A DNA stretch of 64,000 nt from Schizochytrium sp. TIO01 (taxonomy: Eukaryota; Sar; Bigyra; Thraustochytrida; Thraustochytriidae). The translations under genes were made by a program, and so were the position numbers. The stretch spans positions 3,147,048 to 3,211,047 of the forward strand of contig SMSO01000031.1 in assembly GCA_004764695.1 (NCBI GenBank). Reading direction: 5' to 3'. Positions 40,645-54,100 of this stretch are shown here, one piece after another. The notes under the pieces are model-generated. The model worked only from the letters and a program-made list of their open reading frames with translations. It did no database searches and was not told where the DNA came from. The number at the start of each line of letters is the position of its first letter. Positions within the stretch are counted from its first letter, which is position 1.

Positions 40645-41778
40645 ATGCAGAAGCTCAGTCTCGCTAGACGCGCCGCCGGCGCCGTGGCCTCCCGTGCCAA
40701 CTCCGTGCGTGGTATCCATGCCTCTGCCGCCGTGAGTGGTCGTATCTACGACAACATCACCCAGACCATTGGTGAGACCCCCATCGTTCGCATCAACAAC
40801 ATCGCTCCGGAGGGCGTGAACGTGTACGGCAAGCTCGAGTACTTCAACCCGCTCGCCTCTGTTAAGGACCGTCTTGCTTTCGCTGTTATCGACAAGGCTA
40901 TGCGCCGTGGTGAGCTCAAGGCTGGCGATACTATTGTGGAGGCCACCAGTGGTAACACTGGAATTTCCCTCGCAATGGTGTGCGCCGCTCGTGGTATTAA
41001 CTGTGTTATCACCATGGTCGAGACCTTCAGTGTAGAGCGCCGCAAGACTATGCGTATGCTCGGTGCCAAGGTCGTGCTCACTCCCGCTGCGGAGAAGGGT
41101 ACCGGCATGGTCCGCAAGGCTCGCGAGCTTGCTGAGGAGCACGGATGGTTCCAGACCCGCCAGTTCGACAACACTGACAATGCGGATTACCACGCATGCA
41201 CTACTGGTCCTGAGATTCTCTCTGCCTTCTCTGACCGTGACCTCGACTACTTCGTTCTTGGATACGGAACTGGTGGCACCATCTTTGGATCTGGACGCAC
41301 CATCAAGGCTGCTAGCCCGAAGACCAAGGTGATTGCATGCGAACCTGCATCGGCAGCTCTCCTCACGAGCGGAACTCCCCAGGAGCGCAACCCTGACGGA
41401 ACCGCATCCTGTTCCCACCCTGCCTTTGGCGCACACCCCATTCAGGGCTGGACCCCTGACTTCATCTCTTCTCTCCTCGAGAAGGGCAAGAACGCTGGCG
41501 CTTTCGATGAGGTTCTCCCCATTGATGGCAAGCGCGCAATTGAGACTGCTCAGCTCCTTGCCAAGAAGGAGGGTATCTTCTGTGGTATCAGTGGAGGAGC
41601 CTCCATGGCTGTGGCTTTGGATATTGCCAAGGAGGCAGCCCCTGGAACCAACATCTTGGCCATCATTCCGGATCACGCTGAGAGATACCTCTCCACCCCC
41701 CTCTTCGAGGGCATTGGCGCGGACATGAACGAGGAGGAGCTCAAGATCTCCAAGTCCACTCCGGGCTACCGTCTCTAA
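40645..41778 (+). CDS. Cysteine synthase (O-acetylserine sulfhydrylase)
   Basis: A PLP enzyme making cysteine from O-acetylserine and sulfide; 377 residues. The first about 31 residues (MQKLSLARRAAGAVASRANS onward) are Arg/Ser/Ala-rich with no acidic residue, a typical mitochondrial presequence; the mature part begins IYDNITQTIGETPIVRI. The PLP-binding Lys is K74 in SVKDR. The substrate loop TSGNTG is at 101-106, and the phosphate-binding glycine loop is GYGTGGT, where most relatives have GIGTGGT. GISGGA near residue 314 and the PDHAERYLST end also match the family. The C-terminus is longer than in bacterial CysK (about 323 residues) mainly through the leader. Strong C/G-ending codon use makes the whole antisense strand open (a 399-codon shadow). 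It could be a beta-synthase homologue, but it lacks haem and CBS domains. Confidence 0.96.
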   Translation: MQKLSLARRAAGAVASRANSVRGIHASAAVSGRIYDNITQTIGETPIVRINNIAPEGVNVYGKLEYFNPLASVKDRLAFAVIDKAMRRGELKAGDTIVEATSGNTGISLAMVCAARGINCVITMVETFSVERRKTMRMLGAKVVLTPAAEKGTGMVRKARELAEEHGWFQTRQFDNTDNADYHACTTGPEILSAFSDRDLDYFVLGYGTGGTIFGSGRTIKAASPKTKVIACEPASAALLTSGTPQERNPDGTASCSHPAFGAHPIQGWTPDFISSLLEKGKNAGAFDEVLPIDGKRAIETAQLLAKKEGIFCGISGGASMAVALDIAKEAAPGTNILAIIPDHAERYLSTPLFEGIGADMNEEELKISKSTPGYRL

Positions 41779-43510
41779 TTGATGAAGAAGTAGAACAAGA
41801 GAAAGACTTAAGTATATAGATAACACAACCATTCATCCATCAATTCATCCATCACAACACACTCAGCAACAGGCTTACATGCTTGCCAAACTATGAAACC
41901 TTGCCTTGATTTATGACTTATTTCTAGATTTGAAAGCTTGCTGAAAGGTATAGTCCTCTTTTGCAAATTCATGCTGCTGGAGACTTTGTAGGAGTTCAAA
42001 AGGTAAAGATGAAATAAAGGCTAGCGAGCTTGACCTTTAAATTTAACTTAATATGTGTATATTCATTTACCTTGCTAACTTTTGATCATTCATTTCGTAA
42101 AACGAGTCGAAGCATCGAAGCAGAAGAAACAACTATTGCTGCGAGGTACTGGTATGCATACTAATAGAGAGAAAATGAGTAAATACCTGTTTATGTGTCA
42201 AAACCTCACGCTTTTTTTGATTTTATTCACTATCGCTAGTCATCTCAATGTGTGGATATCCTGAACGACTATGCTAAACTATTGATAGATAGCCTTGTTC
42301 TTGAGATGACGTGGGGTGCGAAAGCCACTTTGGGCATAGCTTTTGACGTTGACGTTAATATTTCACTCAAATGGCGTATACGGAGTGTTTGTAAAGGTCG
42401 CGATTCTGGAATCTGGTGTATCCTCAATGACCTTTGAACTACGTGCGTGCGGATGATAATTTGATATGCGCTACAGAATGCCTTGCAAATAAACTACCAA
42501 GCAAAGATACGAAGGATACAAATATCTCTCAAGTCAGTCATCTAGGCAAAGAACACGCATCGCAAAATGTAACTTCAGATTAGACGGAGAGACATATCGG
42601 ATGTTGCAAGCACGGAAATCTCCTCTGGCTATCAACCCTTACAAATGGGCTGTTTTAAATAGCAACTTAACATGTGCTGTTTGTAAGATTGGGTCTGCAC
42701 AAATTTAATCAAAATTTTGTTAGATGCCCCTACATAGGCAATCGAAACAGTACATAATTGGAAACCCGGCATCGTGCGAAGACAATTAACATTTGAGAGG
42801 CCATGTAGATTCTTCAATAGAGAGACCATAGTGAAACCACAGGCTGAGTAGTTTTTTGCGTCCATGATTTGGTAGATACTTACACAAGGGTACACATGTT
42901 TTAAAAGTGGATTGATTTTTAGGATGCACTAAGAATTTTTTTTTAAATTATTATTATCGAAGATTTAAGTTGAAATATTAGATTTCACGAAACCCCTACA
43001 AAAAGTGCAGTGGTGGAAACGTTTAGATAGTCTGAATAACCCCGCAGTAGTTGAAACAAGAATATATATATATATATATGTTGATTCAGCTATCTTCAGA
43101 GAAACAGTGCATACTTTCGTATCCTCTAATTTAAATAAACAGCGCAAGGCTGGTACAAAGAGTAGCTACCAGCTATCTAGTGTGCTCTCATTAGTCACCT
43201 TAAGAGCAAGAAGGAAAGGGAACTGAAGGTGTGTACTGACGAGGAGTCCCCAAGGAAGTCCCCATGAAATTGAGAACAGGCCCCGCGCGGGACCTCGAGC
43301 TATGAAATAGACCAACAAGAAAAGCTTTGTATCCTTGCTCTCAAATTCGACAATGTCTGTTACTATTCTTTAGAAAAGCTTACAGCGAAAGCACCCAGGC
43401 ACCAAGGTTCGGTAAATGGTATGAAGTTACTGAGTGATTATCATTATTGACTTATCGTTCATAGAAGCCCCTGGACACTGCAACGTAGAAACTTGCAGCA
43501 AAGGGGCAAC
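41779..43510. other. AT-rich intergenic region
   Basis: No gene seen. Mostly unique AT-rich sequence with an AT dinucleotide run at 43062-43079. The sequence just before the next gene reads ACTTGCAG at 43491-43498, a possible 3' splice site 12 bases before its ATG. Confidence 0.55.
43062..43079. repeat. (AT)9 microsatellite
   Basis: Nine AT dinucleotides. Confidence 0.9.
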
Positions 43511-44848
43511 ATGCTGCAGACGATCTTTGCTAGTCGCAAAGAAGGTAAAGGTGACATCAGTGATGATGAATGGAGCGATGAAAAAGAACGAGCGCTCCAA
43601 GAAAACCGAAAGTCGCGGTCCCAATACTCTGCGGCGCGAAATGCAATTTATAAACTCGCGGAGAAGCATGATATTTCTGTTTGTCCGGAGACAAGCTTGT
43701 ATTTTGGAGTTATGGATGAACAAACAAAGCAAGCCCGGCGAAAATATCTCCGAGCAAAGTGCCAAACTCAATTTAAGCAGCAAAAGGCTCTGCAGAAGCA
43801 CCATTTAGAGCAAGAACAGCACCAAAACACAGATAAGAATCAGCATCAAAGTACGCTAACTGTGCGCCCCCCCGAGCCAACACAAAACGAGTACCATCAC
43901 TTGCATCGTAGACAAATATACCACCAACGACATAGACTTCAACGTCCCCATAAATCGAATGGCGCAGATTCGGGATTGCCTGTTGACAATAGCTTCAACA
44001 GTCGCAAAAGTGATTCAAGCTCTCTTATATCTAGGTCTCGAAATTCACATACATTTGATTCAAGTCGTCCCCACGAAGCCAAGGGCAACTCATCAAACCC
44101 ATTCTCTCAATACCAGGCTGCATTTCAAGCGCAGCTTGAACAGTTGCAGCGTGAAGCTGCTGCAGAGCAAGTTCGCATGGAAAGATATTCTGACTCAGAA
44201 TATGAGACACCACCAACAAATCACAAAAGTACTGGAAGGACCTTGGTTAAAAATAATGTTCATGAGGTTCCCGAATCGTCACCAAGGGAGCCCTCTTCTC
44301 CTGGTCAACTAAGAGCATCAACTTTGCAAAAAAAAGAAAGTGCACAGACGAAACCTATTTTCTTCCAAACCGAGCTCCAACCTGTAACACGAAAAAAGCC
44401 TTCTTCGTCACCATCGCGCACTTCAAATATGTCGAACCATTCGCACGGAACGATCTCTTTGAATGCACCTGGCGCAGCAAACTCGGAAGATTACATGAAA
44501 CCAAGAAGCCTGGAGGTAGTCTTATATAAACATGATACAGATCGTCAACAGCATGAAGCTAGGCATAATGAAATAATTAAGCACCTAAGCGAGAGGCATG
44601 AAAAGATTGAATTTGCTTTTCACAGAGTAAAACAGCTCAAACAAATGATGAAAGGTGCTGTAGAAAAACATTCTCAGTTCTCAGAACAAACCATAAACGA
44701 ACCACAGAGTAATCAGCAGAACCAAACACAACAAAATCCTACAAAGAGAATACCTCATAGCAAATTCCAAAGTTTGGAGATATTGCCCCCGATGCTCGAA
44801 AAGTCCCTTCGACAGATTGAATATTCTCTGAATGAGCCTATATTTTAA
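43511..44848 (+). CDS. Gln/Ser/His-rich protein of unknown function
   Basis: A 445-residue protein that I do not recognise. It starts at the first ATG (MLQTIFASRKEGKGD); the frame is open a little further upstream but without an ATG. Residues about 20-110 are charged and helical, with a short hydrophobic patch (VCPETSLYFGVMD), and run into a Gln/His-rich stretch. The middle is disordered (Ser, Pro, Asn, Gln). Residues about 340-395 (SLEVVLYKHDTD onward) form a charged helix that could be a coiled coil. It converges with the giant Sfi1-like gene, 282 bases apart. The long uninterrupted frame with neutral codon use and a clean stop argue that it is real. Confidence 0.7.
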   Translation: MLQTIFASRKEGKGDISDDEWSDEKERALQENRKSRSQYSAARNAIYKLAEKHDISVCPETSLYFGVMDEQTKQARRKYLRAKCQTQFKQQKALQKHHLEQEQHQNTDKNQHQSTLTVRPPEPTQNEYHHLHRRQIYHQRHRLQRPHKSNGADSGLPVDNSFNSRKSDSSSLISRSRNSHTFDSSRPHEAKGNSSNPFSQYQAAFQAQLEQLQREAAAEQVRMERYSDSEYETPPTNHKSTGRTLVKNNVHEVPESSPREPSSPGQLRASTLQKKESAQTKPIFFQTELQPVTRKKPSSSPSRTSNMSNHSHGTISLNAPGAANSEDYMKPRSLEVVLYKHDTDRQQHEARHNEIIKHLSERHEKIEFAFHRVKQLKQMMKGAVEKHSQFSEQTINEPQSNQQNQTQQNPTKRIPHSKFQSLEILPPMLEKSLRQIEYSLNEPIF

Positions 44849-45130
44849 TTTCGAAATCAAATTTAAAACAAATTTCTACTAGCGACACGCACGCAAATAT
44901 TGATAACTAAGTATTCTACCTGCTTTCCCACTTATGATAGGTTACTTGGAAGCTTCTGGATCTGCCTCTTGTGTCTCTTCGATACAAATAGCACTTTTGA
45001 TTTAAGAAAAAAGGATAGAATCTATGATTACATCATTTAATTTTAATTTTACATTGCTCATGATGTGTCTAAACATTCCATTTAAGAGAATCAGACTTAA
45101 AGAAGCACACCAGTTGTTGTATTTCGCATG
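44849..45130. other. Short convergent spacer
   Basis: 282 AT-rich bases hold the 3' ends of the Gln-rich gene (+) and the Sfi1-like gene (-). The two 3' UTRs may overlap. Confidence 0.6.
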
Positions 45131-48100
45131 TTATACCTCCTCCATTGACATGTTGGAAATGAGTGTGCTACAAAAGCTTTCACGCTCGACGCGTGAAATA
45201 TAAGAAAGTTGTTGTAACTTCATCTGTAACATATCCGCCTCGTCTTGCATCGCCTTAATCTTCTTTTCTCGTCGCTGCAAACGTCTGAGAGACTGATCGT
45301 ACTTTGATTGAAGCTCAAAATTTGACGACTCAAGCTCACAAACATAATTTTCGAGTCGACTGAGCTCTTGGTCCGTAGTATACATTACCTTTGATTTGCG
45401 ACGTAGCTCCGCTGCCTCTTCTTTCGCTCGAATGAGCTGCATCTCACAGCACTTAAGTGCACGCCGATCCTCATCTGTTTGCATCTCGAGCGTTTCGTTC
45501 TCCTTTTCACGGGTTCTCAAAACCTCATGAAGCCTTGAGTTCTCTTCCAGTAGCGACTTGATTTTTGTCTTAGCACGTTCCTTGATCTGCAGAAGAACTT
45601 GACTGGACTCCTCCTGTTGAGCTTGGAGTTGTCCCACTTTATTCTCCTTATCGTGTATCGCAGAGACCATTTGATGGCTAAGACTCTCAGAGACACATTT
45701 GTACATTAATGCTCGCAAGCGCTCAACCTGTACACGCCATTGGCTCATGGCTTCAAACAAAGCTCGTTTTTCACGTCGAACCACCACTCGACGCAAGATG
45801 TTTCGGCGCACTCGCGAGTTATGGGCGTACTGTCTCCACAACTGCAAAGTTCTAGTAAGCCTCATTCGTCTAAAATGTCTACGCTGTGCCTTGGCTCGCG
45901 AAGTCTCTGATTTCCAGACTGCAAAAGATGCAATCAAGTGTCGCGAAGCTTGACGGCGGGCTGAAAGCTCATATAAACCCATCACTGTGCACCTGCCACA
46001 TACAAATGCTCTCCAAGCCTCAAAATGTCGGCGAAGTTTTCGCCTCGGATTAATTTGTCTTTTCCATAGAATTACTCGCGCTTGAATTACAGAAGTTCGA
46101 GCCTTCGTGATCTTGGCCCTGTTGCGCCAAGCAGTGAAGATTACACGCAAGTCTGATTTGCGACTCTCATAGCAATGCAGAGCCCATAATCTCAAACAAG
46201 AACGAAGGCTGAGAGGCTGAAATTGCACTATGCATGCCCAAATAGCATGGGCTGCTCGGTGACGATGTACCACTGTTCGAGAGTAGTTCATGAGACGCAC
46301 AGTCTCGCGCCATTTTGAAAATCCGCGTAGCATCCTAATCTTCGTGTTTGAAAGAAGTAAATGGGTCTTTTGTACGAGAGCACATAAAGAGGCTCTTCGA
46401 GAATTTTTGATAAACGTATACGCCTGCCAGTTTCGAAACGAAGTACGGCAAATAACAGTTGTGGACACGCGATGCCACTTATTCAGAGCCAAACTTTGAT
46501 GCTGTAAGCGTTGCATATAATTCTTCCATTGCGTGAAGTTCAAGGAAAGAATGTCTTTCGTGCAACATGCTAAACGTCGCAGGAAAAGGCGGCGAATAAA
46601 AATCTTCGCATGGACAAATGATGCCCAATGAGAAAAGGATTCGCGTAAAAAGACGCTATGTTCTGTTTGTAATCGCTGGCGTGTTACCCCCAGAATGAGA
46701 GCCAAGTTGTTACGTCTAAGAATTCGCGCCCAGGACTGGAAGGTGCGTCGTAAAAGTGCATCTTTAGATCTTCGTGTAAGAATAGCATAACGACTCCACG
46801 CAGTGAAGCTACGCGCAACATCAACCTTAGATAGCAAGGATTTGTTGTAGTTCCGCGCCTGGTTGTAACCTTCAGTTGCAAGGTCCACCATACCAAGAAG
46901 ACGCTGCTTTGCATTGTCAGCGCAACTGGCACGCCAAATATAGAAGCTTTTTCTGAGAAAATCATGTGATTCCTGCATTTCCCAAATGCGCTCAACAGAC
47001 ATCATGATTTGAGCATGGGAATATCGAACAGCTGCATGCTCGCGTAGTTTTGAAAATGCGCGGAAAAGATCAGCACGTCGCGTTCCCTGTCGATTGACCT
47101 GAGCAATCATTTGCAAGCCCAATGCCCTCGCTGCCATTTGCTTATTTTGAAATTGCACCTTGCGCAGTCGTTGAATTCCCATCATGAAATGGTACCATCC
47201 GTCAAAACACTGTTGCAACAATAGTCTTTGACGAAGGGTATAGGTTGCAGTCGCCCATTTTACATGCGTGTGGACCCAAGCAGAGCAGCTACGCCATTGA
47301 TGAAATGCTTTCGAAAGATGATATTTCCTCCACCAAATTACGGCTCGGCACACCATGAGCTGGTTAAGGATTCCTGGAAGCGACTTTTCACGGCGCACAT
47401 GAAAGGACTTGACATGGTCAACTAACCGTAGGAAAGCTACACGAACAGAAAGCTGGCGCTGGCGATGGGCTCCAAGTTGAACTGCAACCAAACCCAAGCC
47501 AACCACTGCTCTTATAGATTTCCAATTGTCCCAATATGAGCTACTAGACTCTTTCCTTGACTCAAGTTCTTCAGAATCCACCATTGCAAGATTATGGGCG
47601 TAATCAAGTTGCCCTTGCGCATAAACTACAACTCTTGCGAAAGCAACAAACCCCACGCGCATGAGACGTAGCCGCATTTGTTTCATGCACCTTCGAAGCT
47701 GAAGACCCCTGCGTGAAACGCGGTTCATCCATTCGCGACCCATTATTCCGCCAACTTGCTCGAGGTATTGCCCGATGCGCTCTTCTGCAATCGGAGACAG
47801 GGCACGTTGAGCTATAGTGACCGAAGCAACGCTTCTACCTGACCTGTTTTCTATGTGATATAATTGTTGTCCGGGATGAGCACGGTTAGCAAGTGGATGG
47901 CCGCGCACAAGGGCGATACGAACTTTTACGAACTCCCGATCTACGCTGGCAAGGAGTGCTACATGTTTTTGCAACATAATTTCGGCGCTCGCCGCCGAGT
48001 TAGAACATGCAAGATCGATCACTCGAGAGACGTCACTGTGGACTGCTTGCGACCATCGATTCATAAGAAGCTTTGTGAACGCGACGCGCAACTCGTGTTG

Positions 48101-51100
48101 CCTGCTGTACCGGACTACTCGTGTGAGAAATCGCCCAAGGATAGACTGTTTTCGTGTGCGACAGCGCAGAATCTGAAAGCCCCGGCGAAGTTGTAATCGC
48201 CGTACTACACTTGTTACGCGGGTAAACCTTATTCTTCGCTGATGGTCATAACGCAGTAAGCATTTGAGTTTGTGAAATCCATATTGAAGGTTAGAACGGC
48301 GCTCAATAGATCGAGCACTCGCGAAAATGGTCGATAAAATCATGACACGCCGACTAAAAACATGTGCTAACCAGGAGGACCAAGCTTGTCTCATTTGCAG
48401 CTTCCTCCAGTTCTTTACACAACGACTCAGTGTACGTTGCTGTATTGCATGCTGCGCAAGACGATGCAGAGCGCTCCGACAACAATACTGAGAGTAAGAC
48501 TGACAAATAGAATGTATGCACGATTTAGCTCGCAATTGGCGTTGTACAAAACCCAACCAGGAATCTAACCCTTGTTTGAGCCAGCGTCTGCGTGCATGCC
48601 GCAATAGACGCATTATTAGCAGTATATTTCGCGATGACCTATAAGTTGCAGCCCGCCAACGGCGAAGACTTTCTTTGCATTGAAGAAACTTCCAATTTTT
48701 CAGAACACGAAAAAGACGCAATTCCCGTAGCCGGGAAATCTCACAAAACTCTTGCCAAATTCTGATTGAGTTTGCGAGGTGTATTATCACAGTTTTCTGG
48801 TCTAAATTGTTTAGTACACTTGCAAGAGCGTGCAATCCGGAGTTCCCCCTTAAGTTCCGAAAAGCAGTTGAGAGTTCTACACGTTCGCAAGTGATTTTCC
48901 ATTGTAGAATAGCATCGATTTGTTTAGAGCGCAGGGATGCGTGGGTAGTCAGCACTTTAAATGCACTGCGCACAGCATTGTGACGAGTTCTATCAAAAGT
49001 AGGGAGTACTCGCGCTAAAATGAGGGTTCGCTGTTGTTCCTTAATACGGGAGCGATTGGTAAAATCTCTCCAGAGGGTAAAGCTTGATCTTACCTGAGTT
49101 GCAATTCTCCTACATGAAAGTTTTCGAAGCGTCCATGACAGCATGAAACGAGCTTGGCCAACCCGAAAGCTCAACTCTTTCCAGTATGAGAATGTTTGCT
49201 GTGCTAGAGCTCTAAGTTTTCTCTGCAGAATTAGGCGGAGCTTTCGCTGACGAGTTGTTTGCGCACCCCATGATACAAGCACCTGTCTTATATTTCGATG
49301 GCGCATCTTCGCTGACAAATCAGAAATTCGTTTGCCTTGTAAATGAGCAAGATACCAATCTCCAAACGTATCGTTTAACACTTTTCGCTCCTGTCGCTTT
49401 TTAAACTCGGCAACTGAATTATTGAGGTAAAATGTACGATGTACAACATGTCTCCAAGCCTGTAAATGGTAATGTAGACAACGATGCTTCCGTTTGCGAC
49501 AGATGATTCGCGTAGCTCGTTGACGAAGCATAGTAGCTTGTACCACTCGTGAATTCCAGGCAACAAATATTCCACTCAAAACCAAGGAGCGAGACACCAA
49601 AGTGATGTTGTTCCAATGATGAAGTGACTGTTTTAGCTTGAAGCATTGAACACGGTCATACATGCGAGATAACTGTACTACACCCCGCTGCTGCGGATTT
49701 TGAATGGTATGTTCATGGTACAACACGGTTTGTGCAATCGGTGTAAGTGCACGAGAAAGCTTCCTGAATGCGACATGAACCTTCTTGAGGTAAAGTCGAT
49801 GTAAAACTCGCCATAATATGACGCTGTTCAGCAAATATTGCCGCCGAAACACCAAATCCAGCTTCCAGCGCGAAAGGGCAACCCCAAGATTTCGTTTGAA
49901 GCATTTGGCGCATGCACGTCTAAGGGCGAGTTGCCGCCGTGTAGACAGAGATGTTACTCGAACCCAACGAGAAAACGCTAGACGAGTAAATGCATTCTGG
50001 GATGCTCTCACTAAGTGATGCAACAATAAACTCTTATGATTTTGGATAGAGACGTATTTTTGCCACCTCAGCCATGCCCCTGCTTGGAGACCTTGAGCTC
50101 TGTGCCGAAGTACTGATTTTAATCGACGTTGCTTAGCATTATGCCTTTGTAATAATTTAAAGGCTTGCCGTTGATCTGCCAGGTTGAGTGAAGATTGAGA
50201 CTTTTTGAATATTTGTTCCATTCGCACCAAAACATCCTGCCTCAGCAAGTACAGGTGCCATTTTCTCATGGACTGATGCAAAATGTTTTTTTGAAGAATC
50301 TTCCATAAACGTTGTAATACAAGTTGTTTAGATGTTGCCTCCTTTGCTTGGAGTTGCCAAAAAGCAAGAGTCTGACGTCGGGTTCTAGCATGTTGATCTG
50401 ATGAAATACGAGCGGATAGCGACTCGGCACGGCGATGACGTGAAAGGACATCCTTCCATGTATAAAAGGCACGCGGTACTTTCTGCCGCTGCATTCTACG
50501 CAGAACTCTAAATATTTTATACGCATTGCGTTGCCGCTCTGTATACGACTTCCACAAGCGAAAAGATTCAGCTAAGGTAGATTTTAGCATCCGTTTTACG
50601 ATAAGCAGCCGTGTATTCTTTCTTTGTTCAACTAGAGCTGTCCATGAAGAAAAGGCCTTAGAAAGACCTCGAAAACGCCAGCGTTGTATCACTATTTCAG
50701 CTGCATTTAGATTGGTTCGAGATTTATAGGCGTAGTGCAACCATTTGCGCCATGCGTATACGATGCGATGGTGCCTCCAGTTCCGAAGTGTAGTCTTCAA
50801 AATTCTCAATCCTCGGTGTTGGCCTCGTGCAGCTTGCAGAGCTTGGTACCAACTTAAAAATGCTTTGCTCAGACGAGTTGATCTCCAATGTGCCAAGGTT
50901 TTCTTGAGAAGACCTGCTCGATGTGAAGTAAAGCACCATACCTTTAGAGCTCTTTGCAGACGCAAGCGTCGCCATATTACAGCTACCTTTCGGATAGCTT
51001 GCTCTGTTTTCCCTCCCCAAGCCCCAGCAAGACGAATACGCTGGAAAGACTCTCTTAAATATCGAAGGCGCCACACAGCTAAGATTCGCCCAACCTGCTG

Positions 51101-54100
51101 GATATTCCGAACATTTGCAACAAGCTTTGACCACGCATAAGCTTGCGCACGGTATGCATATCTTTGTAGTCGTGAGCGAACTATTTGCAGGCCGTGAGCA
51201 AGGCGATCACCGACATGGGCCCATTTGCGCAAGATATTGTACGCAGTCCGAATACGAAGCTTTTGCCAGCGTTTGATAATTCTTGATAAAACTTGGTCTC
51301 TCCCAGAATCTGCCCTGGTAGCCATAACCCATGCAGAAAATCCATGTCGGACAATATTACGTAGGTGTCGAGCTATTAGACGCCGAATAAGAATTACTCG
51401 CCTTGTGTCGAGGTCGAGTTGCGAACGCCAACGCTGAAACGCCTGGGTTTTTTGACGTAGCTGATAATGGCTAAATACAGAAAAAAGGGTCATCTCATCC
51501 CGCAATAGCGTGTACCATTTTCGAAACGCCATGCGAAGCTGCAAGTGATACCAACGCCTGCATACCGCAAACAAACGGCCATAACGCGAATACTCAAAAT
51601 TTGCAAATAGAATCCAAGTTCGAAACGCGCGGGCTATCGCATTATGTGCCCAACGTTTTGCTACCTGGTTTGCAACTCTCCCTAAATGAGCGCTTCGCTG
51701 CACCCATGCTCGCCACTTTGAAAACGCACTGCTACAACGTTGTCGCTGTGCTGCACGCCAGTGCAAAATAACGGTTCGTGCAGATGACTTTTGCAAGGAG
51801 TCAAGTGAGCGTCTCTGCAACGCAGAGGCCTTCCATTTATTTAGTGCTGCGGCAATTAGCCCTCGTTGCCATCGCGAAAGTGTACGGAACAACTGTTGAG
51901 ATGCTATCTTCCTTTTCAAAGCTGACTTACTGAAAGTCTTCCAGGTAGAAAATGCGCGAAATGCATTGAGGTGGGTCAAGCGCGTAAGAGCTCTAGAGAG
52001 GAGATACTGCACTCGTTGCTGGTGAAAGGAATGGCTTTTAAAGGCGTGGAAGCCATCCAACATGAGACAACGAGACATCTTTAGAACTACTTTACGCATT
52101 TGTTGTTGCCGTCGCGCACTCTCATCCGACACGAGCTTCCAATGGATAAAGGAAGCCTCCACACGCTGCTCTGGGACTCTATGAGCGAGAGACCAGGTCC
52201 AAATCATCATTGCTCCTCGTAATTGATTTGTTTGATGAATAGCTCCTGTCCGGATACCTTGATGAAGACTTTGCATAGACCAGGTTAGAAATGCACGATG
52301 CAGTTGGGCGTATCGCCAGCGACGTAAAACCCGAACAAGTTTGGCATGAGCATATATTTGGCTCCGCGTCTCTTTGCAATAGCATTTAAGACGGGTCCAT
52401 GCTGCAAAAAGTCTGGCATTGCGCCAACAAACAAGTGTTCGTTGCACCAAGTAAGATAGGTGTCTACGATGTTGAGCGAATGTACGGATCTGTAAGAATG
52501 CACCTTTCAAGGAGCCTTTTTTAAAGGTCTCCCATAAAGCTAAAGTAGATGCAACACGCAATCGAACTCTTGCAGCAGACTCGGTAGTACTTCTACGCGA
52601 GACCTTGAAAGCCCGCAGCTTGGCAAAAACAATACGAAGAATATAGTGCCGGGATATTGTGCTTAATCTTTGCAGAGATTTCCACAGATCATCCACATAC
52701 TTCCACTTGCAAAACTTTTGACGAATACTGTGGCGAGTGAGCCGTCGTATCAAAATACTGGCACCGATTCGATGTGTTCTTCTAAGCTGCACGGAAGGAT
52801 GCGCGTTTGCTCGTAAACGAGACATAGCCTCACGTAAGATATCTCTGTGAACTGCCACACATTTTTGCATGATCCACTTGATAGTAGACTCTCGAAGCTT
52901 TGCATTGTCATAGCCGTTTCGAAGACGATTCATTGCGTATCGTAACATGTAAAGGCGGTGCCTTGAGCATAATTGGGAAAGTGCATGCGCTCTATGCATT
53001 TGCTCAATTTTCCTTACAGCAAAATCAGTACACGTATTTTCAATTGAGTCTGCAAGCTCGTCTGTTCGGCGTTTTGATCGAAGTTCATCCCATTTTCGAA
53101 AGGCATGGAATGAACGAGCTTGATTCCACATAGTCGCATGCAAGTGGAGATGTAGGAAAGCTCTTTGAGTACGCCTCTTCTGCGATGAATGTATAGCCTG
53201 ATAAAGGTACTTAAATCCAGCCTGTTGAAGACGCGTGCGATGGCCTAGTTCTAGCTTCTGGATTCGATGATTAACAAGATCAAGTACCTTTCTGGTACGG
53301 TCCAAAGCACCATTTGCTTGATCAATATCAGCTTCTGCAATATTGTCAATTGTAAGAATTCGAAAACCGTACGCCAGAAAACGTAACCTCCGAGCTCGTA
53401 AAGTAGAGCCCAAAATCGACTGTCGGCGCAATTTCTCTTGAGCTACTAAACGAATACGGTTAAACGCACGGAACTTTGAAAGCTTTCGAAATCTGGCTTC
53501 TAGCTGTACGATAAGTACATGAGCAAGCTTTGACTGAAAACGATCCTGCGCATCAAGTCTACTCTCATGTTCAGCAGCACGCAATAATTTTGTGAAGACA
53601 TTTCTTAAGACCCGCAAACGCCATCGTTGGTGAATATTCTGTAACATGCGTGCACCTGCTCTGAAGAGACGCACCTGCTCTGAAGAAGGCGGAAACTTTG
53701 CTTCAGGCTTTAGAGATTCCAGTGAAGGGTTTGACTGTAATAGAGGCGGTGAAAACAGCGCCACTGAGCGTTGTCGCAATGCCTGGAACCCTCTGCCAAG
53801 CATGCGTCTAGCACGTCGTTCCTCTGCACGAGCTAGCATCTGGGCTCCTGCTTGAATTGCCATTCGTGTTCGCTCTTCTAAAGCGATTTCAATTTGAGAT
53901 CGCAGTCGATCAGCAACCGCAGCAGCAGCAGAAGCCGTTGCAGCACTAATGGTAGAGTAGGTAGAACCCGTGGTTGAGATGACTGAACGATTCATACCAC
54001 TACTTGAAGAGCGACTGCGTATCAAAGAGATAGTCTTCAAACCCTGCCGTTTTCGCTCATGTCGCCTCATCCACGCAAATCTCTTCCAAGCAGCCCATGC

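Noticed and set aside
40633-41832. 399-codon open frame antisense to the cysteine synthase gene
   Set aside because: The sense strand encodes a clear enzyme; the antisense frame is open because of strong C/G-ending codon bias, and its Val/Leu/Gly/Ser-rich product has no recognisable domain.
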